Made by a program: the position numbers and the translations under genes. A DNA stretch of 5,791 bases from Bacillota bacterium (GTDB lineage Bacteria; Bacillota; Bacilli; Bacillales_B; DSM-18226). The stretch spans positions 1 to 5,791 of the forward strand of contig JAKACS010000241.1 in assembly GCA_021821235.1 (NCBI GenBank), written 5' to 3'. The stretch's first letter is position 1, and each line of letters begins with the position of its first letter. A model generated the notes under the pieces. It was not told the DNA's origin. It worked only from the letters and a program-made list of their open reading frames with translations, and ran no database searches. This document shows, in pieces, positions 1-5,404 of this stretch.

Positions 1-233
1 AATGACCGGTTTACCCTAAAAAATTGGAGAATTGGGCATTAGGAAAGCTAGTAATGACCGGTTTGCCATACAAAATTGGAGAATTGGGCATTAGGGAAGC
101 TTGTAATGACCGGTTTGCCCTAAAAAACAGGAGAATTGGGCATTAGGGAGGCTCCTAATGACCCGTGAACACTGAAAAATTGAAGAATTGGGCATTACCG
201 AAGCCACTAGTGACCGTTTTGCCCTGAAAAAAT
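1..233. repeat. 52-bp tandem repeat array, four full units plus a partial fifth
   Basis: Units start at 1, 53, 105, 157 and 209, each exactly 52 bp, with no spacer between them. The core GAATTGGGCATTA is identical in the four full units. The flanks vary, and unit 4 is the most diverged. The fifth copy loses similarity after about 233. Since 52 is not a multiple of 3, the array cannot encode a repeated peptide in one frame. Each unit junction has an imperfect inverted repeat of the form CATTA...TAATG; at 141-160 the arms are perfect over 7 bp (CATTAGG/CCTAATG). The array begins at the window edge, so more copies may lie upstream. Its function is unknown. Confidence 0.93.
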
Positions 234-266
234 TCCTCATTTTTATTTGTATCTTTATGGAAATAA

Positions 267-413
267 ACGTCTCTATCAACCCGTTTCTTCCCTTTTTCTG
301 GTCTGGATGAAAAGTTACGATATAAAGTCTGGTATTATAAAAAAATCTTGCCGCTTGGCGAAGACAGAGGCATAGTTGCCCTTATGCGTTCAGAATTTAT
401 GGATATAAATTAG
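267..413 (+). pseudogene. Possible 3' remnant of a plus-strand gene
   Basis: A 48-codon open run ends at TAG 411-413 and leads straight into the terminator at 416-460. Its translation looks protein-like, ending GIVALMRSEFMDIN. It follows an in-frame TAA at 264-266. It has no plausible start: the first ATG is only nine codons from the end, and there is no ribosome binding site. It could be the tail of a gene whose 5' part was lost next to the repeat array. It could equally be chance, because another frame of the same stretch is also briefly open. I do not recognise a family. The rest of 234-415 is AT-rich and shows nothing else I can name. Confidence 0.22.
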
Positions 414-415
414 CT

Positions 416-460
416 AAAAAAGCAGATGCCTCCTTTACTTTCTGGAGTTATCTGCTTTTT
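416..460. terminator. Bidirectional intrinsic terminator
   Basis: AGCAGAT (421-427) pairs with ATCTGCT (450-456), and inside that CTCC (430-433) pairs with GGAG (444-447). An A run precedes the stem and a T run follows it, so it can end transcripts from either side. On the minus strand it lies 36 bp after the stop of the lipoprotein gene. Confidence 0.8.
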
Positions 461-495
461 AGGGATGGTGATTAACCGGATGATCTTACTATTCT

Positions 496-756
496 TCACT
501 CTTCATAAGGCCGTGGATTTTTCCCATTTTTGTCATACAATGTGCCCTTATACATTAGGCCATTGCGAAACAAACCGTCAAATTCAACTTTTCCTGTTTT
601 GGTATCGTACAGTTTGCCTTTCTCCCGCTGTCCATTTTGATCCAATGTACCTTCAAAAATTAGTTTTCCATTCTGATATTGCTTGACTTCCTTTTGTTGG
701 CAGCCTGTTAATAGAATCATCACGACCATTGCAATTGCGATCACTATTCTCATCAC
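496..756 (-). CDS. Small lipoprotein with MORN-like repeats
   Basis: An 86-residue protein. It has a short positive N-terminus, a hydrophobic stretch (residues 4-16) and the lipobox L16-T17-G18-C19, so signal peptidase II should cut before Cys19 and leave it anchored on the outer face of the membrane. The mature part (20-86) has repeating G-K-L/F-x-x-x-G-T-L-Y-D elements, such as GKLIFEGTL, GKVEFDGLF and MYKGTLYDKNGK. This is the MORN/YwqK-like pattern of short beta hairpins. The listed start is GTG (756-754), directly followed by ATG (753-751). The AAAGG at 770-766 lies 9 nt from the GTG and 12 nt from the ATG, so either could be used. YwqK-family proteins are sometimes annotated as antitoxins, but nothing here proves that role. 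The gene lies just downstream of a decayed region, and a terminator follows it. Confidence 0.75.
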   Translation of the reverse strand: MMRIVIAIAMVVMILLTGCQQKEVKQYQNGKLIFEGTLDQNGQREKGKLYDTKTGKVEFDGLFRNGLMYKGTLYDKNGKNPRPYEE

Positions 757-792
757 TCATCACAGCCTTTCTAAACGTTCAAACATCTGCTT

Positions 793-1165
793 TTATTCAG
801 GTTGGTTTTTGGAGTCTTCATGGTACATTTCAGTCCATCTACTCGCTTCAGCTACTACTATTTTTCTATTTCAACTACCCAGTTTATAACAAATTCATTT
901 TTTATTCCAGAATGAGCAACTTTTGATTTAAGATGATTTCTACTTTTTATCGGATCTATTTCGTTGCACGCTGGGGAGATCAGCAGAGGTATGTACTGAG
1001 GAAATATTGGACATTTTCAATCCATTGTCCATAATGGTTTTGCTGCAAACCTATTAAGTGGGGTACTGCTGCTGGTAAATTCACGAAAACGAGTGCAGCC
1101 AGTCCATATATGAAGTTGATGAGAGCGCTACGCAATCTTTCCGTATGTTTAGGTTCCGCCAGGAT
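793..1165 (-). pseudogene. Frame-broken coding remnants downstream of the 28-codon ORF
   Basis: Reading leftwards on the minus strand, three coding-like runs follow one another in three frames. First, 61 sense codons in frame with the 28-codon ORF, starting right after its TAG and ending at TGA 982-980; they include a hydrophobic segment (LINFIYGLAALVFVNL). Second, 52 codons from 1016 to TAG 860-858, ending EFVINWVVEIEK. Third, 25 codons from 870 to TAA 795-793, ending RWTEMYHEDSKNQPE. The second-to-third switch falls on an A5 run, a common frameshift site. I infer a degraded gene, possibly about 150 codons originally, with one nonsense change and two frameshifts. The family is not recognised. 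The evidence is protein-like composition only, so this could also be non-coding sequence. Confidence 0.33.
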
Positions 1166-1252
1166 CTATATTCGAAAAAAGATCTCGCCTGCAATAATTG
1201 CTAGAATGATCAGAATATCAATGATGACAACGACTTTTACCCAAGTTTTCAT
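1166..1252 (-). CDS. 28-codon single-pass membrane peptide ORF, likely the start of a broken gene
   Basis: ATG at 1252-1250 is preceded by AAGGAG (1268-1263) with a 10-nt gap, a good ribosome binding site. The peptide begins MKTWVKVVVIIDILIILAII and ends GEIFFRI. Residues 5-21 are almost all aliphatic, forming one membrane-spanning segment after a positive N-terminus. It stops at TAG 1168-1166, yet the same frame stays open for another 61 codons to TGA 982-980. Without the TAG the product would be 90 residues. The start overlaps the stop of the upstream fragment as ATGA (1252-1249), the usual sign of translational coupling. A genuine 28-residue peptide is possible, but a premature stop in a longer membrane protein explains the in-frame extension better. 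Confidence 0.42.
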   Translation of the reverse strand: MKTWVKVVVIIDILIILAIIAGEIFFRI

Positions 1253-1404
1253 GATAAAAATTCTCCTTCGTTTTCCGGTTTGCCACATGCGATTGCTACT
1301 ATAAATTTATCATTCTCATTATAATCCATCAACCGTGACATGGGTATAGAAATTCGTTCTTGTAATGAAGTGCCATTTATAAGCAAACTATCCAGTGATT
1401 TCTC
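1249..1404 (-). pseudogene. C-terminal gene fragment overlapping the next ORF by ATGA
   Basis: This frame runs open to TGA 1251-1249 and ends with protein-like sequence, including DYNENDKFIVAIACGKPENE just before the final residues GEFLS. It stays open upstream into the terminator hairpin at 1415-1447, where reading it as coding makes no sense; the left boundary given is arbitrary. Internal ATGs at 1341 and 1329 lack ribosome binding sites. The stop overlaps the ATG of the 28-codon ORF (ATGA), as in a tightly packed operon. I read it as the surviving tail of a gene whose upstream part was replaced when the sulfur operon or a deletion arrived. No family is recognised. Confidence 0.4.
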
Positions 1405-1410
1405 ACAAAA

Positions 1411-1450
1411 TTTTAAAAGGTGTCGGGGAATTTACCCAACACCTTTTATC
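1411..1450. terminator. Intrinsic terminator of the sulfur operon
   Basis: AAAAGGTGT (1415-1423) pairs with ACACCTTTT (1439-1447), with a further GGG/CCC pairing (1425-1427 with 1435-1437) after one mismatch and a 7-nt loop. On the minus strand the stem is followed by an A/T tract containing TTTT. It lies 46 bp after the flavoprotein stop codon. Confidence 0.82.
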
Positions 1451-1492
1451 CAGCAGCTTTTCACTTGAGTTTTATTACGTTCTTGTTTTGCC

Positions 1493-2743
1493 TTAAATGG
1501 AAACCTCCAGCTCAGAGACAAGCTCCAATATGGCCTTTTCTATCGCTTCCCCCGATAGATCGGAAACACGATTCACAACCTCACCATTTCGAATGGCAAT
1601 AATCGCAGGACCTTCCGAATGGCCTAACCTTCTTGCTAAGGTTTCTCCCTTGTATAAGTCAATATAGTCGACCTTTAATTGACCACTATACTTATTTTTC
1701 ATTTCATCGACAATCGCCATCCAATTCCGGCATTCCGGGATGGTCGGATCCCAACAATACACAATCCCAGGAAGCTCCTTCTGAAGCAATTCTTTTTCCA
1801 CATATTCACTCTCTGCAATGTAACGTTCAGCGGCAAAGCCAGCAATGGCTCCATCACCAACGGACGTAGCAACTTGGCGCAGCCATTTTTCACGCACATC
1901 GCCTGCAGCAAATATCCCTGGTACAGACGTTTCCATTCTTTCATTTGTCTGAATATATCCTTGTTGATTCAAAGCCAGAATTCCTTTAAAAATATCCGTA
2001 TTTGGAATATAGCCAATAAAGAGAAAGCAGCCATCGACTGAAACAGGTATCCTTTCCCCCGTTTTTATATTTTTTAGGATAACGGTTTGCAGAAAGTCTT
2101 CACCAACAAACTCATCCACAACCGTGTTCCAAATAAACTGTATTTTCGGATTGTTCATTGCCTGCTCTTGGGCAATTTTATTCGCATCCATTACCCCTTC
2201 ATCATGGATCACGGACACCGTTACTTTTTTGGCAAATTTCGTTAGAAACATACCTTCTTCGATTGCGGCATCCCCACTGCCCACAACGACTACTTCTTTA
2301 TCGGCAAATCGGGCAGCATCACATGTCGCACAGAAAGAAATTCCTTTATCAAAAAGAAAATCCTGTTCACCCTTTGCGCCTGTGAGCCGAGGTTTACCTC
2401 CTGTTGCGACGATAACCGCTTTCGCTTCATAATCAACCCTAAATGTCTGCACAATTTTACGATCTTCTTCAATCACGAAACCTTGGACATCGGTTAGCTT
2501 AATTTTAACATTAAATTTTTTTGCTTGGAGTTCAAACTGCTTCATTAAATCCAAACCGGTGCTTCCTTCTGGAAAACCCGGATAATTTTCAATTTCATTT
2601 GTATAGGTTGCAAGGCCGCCAGTTAAAGACTTCTCTATCATAAGAGTCTTCAGTCTTGCCCGCCCGCAGTAAATTGCCGCTGTCATCCCTGCAGCGCCGC
2701 CGCCAATAATGACGACATCATATTGTTCTCTTTTTTTCTCCAT
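1493..2743 (-). CDS. Thioredoxin-reductase-like flavoprotein with C-terminal thioredoxin-like domain
   Basis: A 416-residue protein, about 100 residues longer than a typical bacterial thioredoxin reductase. The FAD site G14-G15-G16-A-A-G19 follows a hydrophobic beta strand. The redox CxxC is C138-A-T-C141. The NAD(P) fold is G155-S-G-D-A-A160, and the second FAD motif is A280-G281-D282. The HRRxxxR stretch that binds the NADPH 2'-phosphate in classical TrxB is replaced by H180-D-E-G-V-M-D186, suggesting NADH or altered donor use. Residues about 325-416 look like a thioredoxin fold with G378-P379 at the cis-proline position, but CxxC is replaced by C330-x7-C338. ATG 2743 is chosen because GGGAGGG (2757-2751) lies 7 nt upstream; longer starts would overlap the preceding gene. 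It is the last gene of the operon, 20 bp after the transporter gene. The likely role is electron supply for processing imported sulfur or disulfide compounds, by inference from context. Confidence 0.93.
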   Translation of the reverse strand: MEKKREQYDVVIIGGGAAGMTAAIYCGRARLKTLMIEKSLTGGLATYTNEIENYPGFPEGSTGLDLMKQFELQAKKFNVKIKLTDVQGFVIEEDRKIVQTFRVDYEAKAVIVATGGKPRLTGAKGEQDFLFDKGISFCATCDAARFADKEVVVVGSGDAAIEEGMFLTKFAKKVTVSVIHDEGVMDANKIAQEQAMNNPKIQFIWNTVVDEFVGEDFLQTVILKNIKTGERIPVSVDGCFLFIGYIPNTDIFKGILALNQQGYIQTNERMETSVPGIFAAGDVREKWLRQVATSVGDGAIAGFAAERYIAESEYVEKELLQKELPGIVYCWDPTIPECRNWMAIVDEMKNKYSGQLKVDYIDLYKGETLARRLGHSEGPAIIAIRNGEVVNRVSDLSGEAIEKAILELVSELEVSI

Positions 2744-2763
2744 ACCCAATCCCTCCCAAAAGA

Positions 2764-3297
2764 CTACATGATCCATTTCACTAAAATTTTGCTGCCAATC
2801 CAAGCCCCTATGAATAGAAAGATGATGAATACCCATCCATGCAAAGATAACGAAGCTGTCCCGCTAAACAGAGCGCCAATGTTGCAGCCGAACGAAAGGC
2901 GAGCGCCATATCCCATTAACAGGCCGCCGGCAATGGCTGCCACTACCTGTTTCATGGATTTGATTTTCTTCATTTTAAATTGGGATGCTGCCAAAGCAGC
3001 GAAAAACGCCCCCACAATAATGCCAAGATCTGTTATCGATTCTGCATGAGAGAAAATAGTTTCATGCAAAAGGGCATCCATTTTGTTCCCTTGGAAAAAT
3101 GCCCATGTTTCCGGATGGCCGCCAAATCCTTGAAGTATCCACGCTCCCCAATACGCAAACGCGGTCGTAACGCCCCACGCTTTTCCTGTTGCCGAAAACA
3201 TTAACATATTGATCAGGCCGAGCAATAGCCCCCCAAGCCAATAAGGCCAGGCATTTTTAAACAGCTTTTTATAAATTGGATGGCTCTGAATTTTCAC
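2764..3297 (-). CDS. YeeE/YedE (TsuA-type) transporter, second part of a split protein
   Basis: A 177-residue inner-membrane protein of the Sulf_transp family (PF04143). Probable membrane segments lie at about 17-36, 42-58, 89-106, 117-133 and 153-172. The family signature is G131-A-R-L-S-F-G-C138-N-I-G-A, followed by SLHGW; C138 is the only cysteine. Single-chain members are roughly twice as long, so this must pair with the partner product encoded upstream. The start is GTG 3297-3295, with AGGAGG (3310-3305) placed 7 nt ahead. A 127-bp gap with two palindromic operators separates it from the tusA gene, so it may also have its own promoter. Characterised relatives carry thiosulfate (TsuA) or are linked to selenium metabolism (YedE). 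Thiosulfate or a similar reduced sulfur species is the better guess here because no selenium genes are visible. Confidence 0.92.
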   Translation of the reverse strand: MKIQSHPIYKKLFKNAWPYWLGGLLLGLINMLMFSATGKAWGVTTAFAYWGAWILQGFGGHPETWAFFQGNKMDALLHETIFSHAESITDLGIIVGAFFAALAASQFKMKKIKSMKQVVAAIAGGLLMGYGARLSFGCNIGALFSGTASLSLHGWVFIIFLFIGAWIGSKILVKWIM

Positions 3298-3332
3298 GCT
3301 AACTCCTCCTTACGGAATAAGAGGTAAAATTA

Positions 3333-3346
3333 GTGAAGTATTTCAC
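3333..3346. promoter_or_regulatory. GTGA-N6-TCAC operator, internal site A
   Basis: GTGAAGTATTTCAC has 5-bp arms (GTGAA/TTCAC) around 4 bp. It matches the core of Bacillus Rex boxes and of CRP/FNR-type boxes. It is the exact reverse complement of the site at 3396-3409, 63 bp away centre to centre, and lies 36 bp before the GTG start of the transporter second part. Confidence 0.6.
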
Positions 3347-3376
3347 ATAAATAGTTTCATTTTAGATATTTAGCAA

Positions 3377-3382
3377 CCTATA
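3377..3382 (-). promoter_or_regulatory. Possible internal -10 element (TATAGG)
   Basis: TTGTATAGG on the minus strand resembles the TTTTGTATAAT of the two other promoters in the window and lies between the two palindromic operators. No convincing -35 hexamer is visible, so this is weak. Confidence 0.22.
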
Positions 3383-3395
3383 CAACACATAATTC

Positions 3396-3409
3396 GTGAA
3401 ATACTTCAC
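3396..3409. promoter_or_regulatory. GTGA-N6-TCAC operator, internal site B
   Basis: GTGAAATACTTCAC is the exact inverted copy of site A and is itself an interrupted palindrome. It lies 15 bp after the tusA stop. The stem A/B pair could form has a 49-nt loop and no T tract, so paired protein-binding sites fit better than a terminator. Confidence 0.6.
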
Positions 3410-3424
3410 ATTCATTCTCAAAAA

Positions 3425-3652
3425 TTACTCAACTTTTTCAATATAAACTTCCCATTCACCATCATCGACTTCTTCCAGATCAACATTATGACCTTGCTTC
3501 CTGGCCCATTCCGGGACATTTTTCATCGCGCAGCTATGGTCGATTTCCACAATCAGCACATCTCCTGCAGCAAGTTCCTTGATTTTCTTTTCCGCTTTCA
3601 AAAGAGGTACTGGACAAGCTTCTCCCATACAATCTAAACGATATTCTGCCAT
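3425..3652 (-). CDS. TusA-family sulfur carrier protein (operon copy)
   Basis: A 75-residue cytosolic protein, the normal size for the TusA/YedF/SirA family. The active site is C13-P-V-P16 in the helix start motif GEACPVPLLKAEKK; Cys13 carries sulfur as a persulfide in this family. Extra cysteines are C8 and C41 (DHSC, 38-41). The C-terminal strand DGEWEVYIEKV completes the two-layer alpha/beta fold. The start at 3652 is set by AGGAGG (3666-3661), 8 nt upstream; longer readings would run into the transporter gene before it. It sits 22 bp after the transporter first part and before the second part, an order typical of yeeE-tusA operons, where TusA is thought to take the sulfur from the imported compound. 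The second copy at 5401-5628 keeps C13 and C41 at the same positions but lacks C8. Confidence 0.95.
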   Translation of the reverse strand: MAEYRLDCMGEACPVPLLKAEKKIKELAAGDVLIVEIDHSCAMKNVPEWARKQGHNVDLEEVDDGEWEVYIEKVE

Positions 3653-3674
3653 TGTAAACTCCTCCTGAATCGTT

Positions 3675-4349
3675 TTATAAAGCTTTATTTTTTCGTCTAT
3701 CATACCAATCGGCCAGCCAATAAAGAAATCCCAGTAATGCAAGTTGACCGAAGACTGCGGCCGGCCAGCCAATCACATTTGGAAGCCACACTGTTGGAGC
3801 GTTATGGATCATCGCCTTTTCCCACCAGCCGAAATCATGTGCTGCCCAAACCGAGCCTCCAATAAAGGCGACAATCACGATCCACTGCTGCATAAAGCCT
3901 TCACCCATGCGCATTAATGTTCCGGATGCACAGCCGCCTGCAATGACCATTCCAATCCCAAACATCGCAGCCCCAATCGCTGTATGAAGTCCTACAGGGT
4001 TAATATTTCCTGGAATGACGGCTGAGTTTTTCAAAAAAGCGCTATATTGAACTGCTGCAAAACCCGCTGTGGCCACCGCTAAACCGATCAGAACCGCTCT
4101 TGTTAAAGAAGTGCTGCCGGTTAATACAGGATCGCGTAAGGATGCGGTAAAACAAAAACGTGATTTCTGCAGGACAAAACCAAGAGCCGATCCAAATACC
4201 CACATTAACCCCAACTTTGGATTCTGCGCTCCTAAAACAATACCAGCAATGACAATGACAACAAGCACACTTGCTGCGTACGGAATCTGATTCTTTTTTA
4301 TTTTTACAGGCCTTGTTCTGGCTTTCGGACTTACTGCAACCTCAGCCAT
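3675..4349 (-). CDS. YeeE/YedE (TsuA-type) transporter, first part of a split protein
   Basis: A 224-residue inner-membrane protein of the Sulf_transp family (PF04143). Membrane segments are likely at about 22-41, 46-62, 84-101, 121-139, 155-171 and 192-212. Signature motifs are S63-R-F-C66-F followed by RD, and G131-I-G-M-V-I-A-G-G-C140-A-S-G-T-L, followed by RMGEGF. C66 and C140 are its only cysteines; with C138 of the partner the pair has three in total, as in characterised TsuA, whose path is lined by three conserved cysteines. The start is ATG 4349, with GGAGG (4362-4358) 8 nt upstream; an in-frame TTG at 4364 overlaps that site and is rejected. It is the first gene of the operon, divergent from the LysR gene, with a TATAAT promoter at 4420-4415 and a TGTGA-N6-TCACA site in its leader. 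Confidence 0.94.
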   Translation of the reverse strand: MAEVAVSPKARTRPVKIKKNQIPYAASVLVVIVIAGIVLGAQNPKLGLMWVFGSALGFVLQKSRFCFTASLRDPVLTGSTSLTRAVLIGLAVATAGFAAVQYSAFLKNSAVIPGNINPVGLHTAIGAAMFGIGMVIAGGCASGTLMRMGEGFMQQWIVIVAFIGGSVWAAHDFGWWEKAMIHNAPTVWLPNVIGWPAAVFGQLALLGFLYWLADWYDRRKNKAL

Positions 4350-4368
4350 AAAAATCCCCTCCAAAAAT

Positions 4369-4384
4369 TGTGATAACTTTCACA
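4369..4384. promoter_or_regulatory. TGTGA-N6-TCACA operator in the operon leader
   Basis: A perfect CRP/FNR-type palindrome, TGTGATAACTTTCACA; extended by one base each way it also resembles a Rex box. It lies about 25-40 nt downstream of the start point predicted from the TATAAT at 4420-4415 and just upstream of the ribosome binding site, a position that would favour repression. Confidence 0.55.
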
Positions 4385-4414
4385 TTTATACGCCCCCGGG
4401 TTTGCTACAATCTA

Positions 4415-4420
4415 ATTATA
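4415..4420 (-). promoter_or_regulatory. -10 element of the sulfur operon promoter
   Basis: A consensus TATAAT on the minus strand within TTTTGTATAATTAGATT (4425-4409). The hexamer 17 bp upstream (AACTAT) is a poor -35, as expected for an activator-dependent promoter. The same element, 16/17 identical, precedes the second tusA gene. Confidence 0.5.
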
Positions 4421-4434
4421 CAAAACAATACTCC

Positions 4435-4448
4435 TTTATAGTTATAAA
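4435..4448. promoter_or_regulatory. Candidate LysR-regulator binding palindrome
   Basis: TTTATA-GT-TATAAA is a perfect 6-bp inverted repeat covering the -35 position of the divergent operon promoter. TTATAA recurs at 4463-4468 and TTTATA at 4475-4480, closer to the regulator gene. ATAA-rich dyads in divergent spacers are typical LysR-type targets. Assignment is by position and symmetry only. Confidence 0.35.
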
Positions 4449-4501
4449 ACAAAAGCATGACCTTATAAAGTTTGTTTATACCCTGAATGGAGGTGGCTAA
4501 T

Positions 4502-5404
4502 ATGAATACGGAATCCTTGAAGGCATTTTATTTAACGGTGGCCAATAAAAGTATTTCTCAGACAGCAAAAGACCTTCATATGACGCAGCCGGCACTAAGC
4601 AAACAGATTCAGACACTCGAAAGTTCAATTGGCACAAAGCTGCTCCACCGCAGCAATAATGGCGTTTCCGCAACAGTTCATGGCCAGGTTGTCTATGAAT
4701 ATGCTAAAAATATTTTACAGCTCATCAATCAAATGGAGGAGAGCTTGCAGGAGATCAACGAAAATGCCTACTATCATCTCGTTGTTGGCGCTTGCCCTTC
4801 TATCGCTGAATACAGTCTCCCATGCAGCATTTATATGTTCAAAGAAAAATTCCCAAAAGCCCGCATTGAGCAAAAAGTGCTTAGCTCAAAAGAAATCTTA
4901 GAGGAAATTGCCAACCATACCGTCCATATCGGGTTTATCCAAGGAACGTACAAACACCCGGAAGTGATCATTCAAAATCTTTTTAATAGCAAACTTCACC
5001 TAGTTATGTCCGCCAACCATCGTTATGTTGGAACGAGCATGATCACTTGGGAAGAGTTGAAGCAATTGCCGCTTGTACTGCCGCAAAAAGAAACTTGTGC
5101 CCGAAATATGCTTGATCATCTATTGGAAAATCATCAAATTGGCACGGAAGATTTACAAGTTTCGATGGAATTAAATTCATTGGAGGCAATAAAGACACTT
5201 GTCTTATCGGGAAGAGGGATGGCCTTTCTTCCATACATGGTGATTAAAAAAGAATTGTATATGGGCAACTTGGTGTCCATTGAGGTAGAAAAAGCAGACT
5301 TGCAATGGAATTTTTCTGTTGCTTTTTCAAAGGAAATGAGTGGACATTCAATTCGAGAGGATTTTTTGCATTTTATCACATCAACGAAAAGCGGTTTTTG
5401 CTAA
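4502..5404 (+). CDS. LysR-type transcriptional regulator
   Basis: A 300-residue protein of standard LTTR length. The N-terminal winged helix-turn-helix has its recognition region at about 18-40 (ISQTAKDLHMTQPALSKQIQ), a linker helix spans about 58-90, and the effector-binding domain spans about 91-295. ATG 4502 is chosen because GGAGG (4489-4493) lies 8 nt ahead; the in-frame ATG at 4487 overlaps that site. It is divergent from the sulfur operon, so it probably controls the operon and itself. The effector pocket start, usually GAS-T/S-T-I in CysL-like proteins, reads G96-A-C98-P-S-I here. C199, in ETCARNM, falls where OxyR has its peroxide-sensing cysteine (HCLRDQ). Other cysteines are C108 and the final residue C300. 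The effector is unknown; a sulfur metabolite or thiol modification is inferred. The stop overlaps that of the convergent tusA copy. Confidence 0.95.
   Translation: MNTESLKAFYLTVANKSISQTAKDLHMTQPALSKQIQTLESSIGTKLLHRSNNGVSATVHGQVVYEYAKNILQLINQMEESLQEINENAYYHLVVGACPSIAEYSLPCSIYMFKEKFPKARIEQKVLSSKEILEEIANHTVHIGFIQGTYKHPEVIIQNLFNSKLHLVMSANHRYVGTSMITWEELKQLPLVLPQKETCARNMLDHLLENHQIGTEDLQVSMELNSLEAIKTLVLSGRGMAFLPYMVIKKELYMGNLVSIEVEKADLQWNFSVAFSKEMSGHSIREDFLHFITSTKSGFC

Noticed and set aside
1..233. CRISPR array
   Set aside because: The 52-bp units abut directly, with no unique spacers, and the sequence varies within units rather than between constant repeats.
91..279. 62-residue minus-strand frame across the repeats
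   Set aside because: The 52-bp period shifts the frame in each copy, there is no ribosome binding site, and the frame adds no recognisable protein.
426..686. 86-residue plus-strand frame
   Set aside because: It starts inside the terminator hairpin and runs antisense to the lipoprotein gene, which has a clear lipobox and repeat pattern.
1395..1406. GTGATTTCTCAC as a further copy of the operator
   Set aside because: The spacer is 4 bp rather than 6, and it lies downstream of the operon near its terminator, with no promoter to control.
2744..2836. Longer N-terminus for the flavoprotein
   Set aside because: It would overlap the end of the transporter gene, and the ribosome binding site at 2757-2751 points to the ATG at 2743, just before the FAD motif.
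2723..3049. 108-residue plus-strand frame
   Set aside because: It lies antisense to the transporter and flavoprotein genes, which have clear family motifs and ribosome binding sites.
3333..3409. The 14-bp inverted pair as a transcription terminator
   Set aside because: The loop would be 49 nt and neither side has a T tract; each arm is itself an operator-like palindrome.
3653..3772. Longer N-terminus for the operon TusA
   Set aside because: It overlaps the transporter first part; AGGAGG at 3666-3661 and the family's usual length support the start at 3652.
2764..4349. Selenium-specific YedE/YedF system
   Set aside because: YedE-type transporters can be linked to selenium use, but no SelA, SelB, SelD or other selenium gene is visible, so a sulfur role is the simpler reading.
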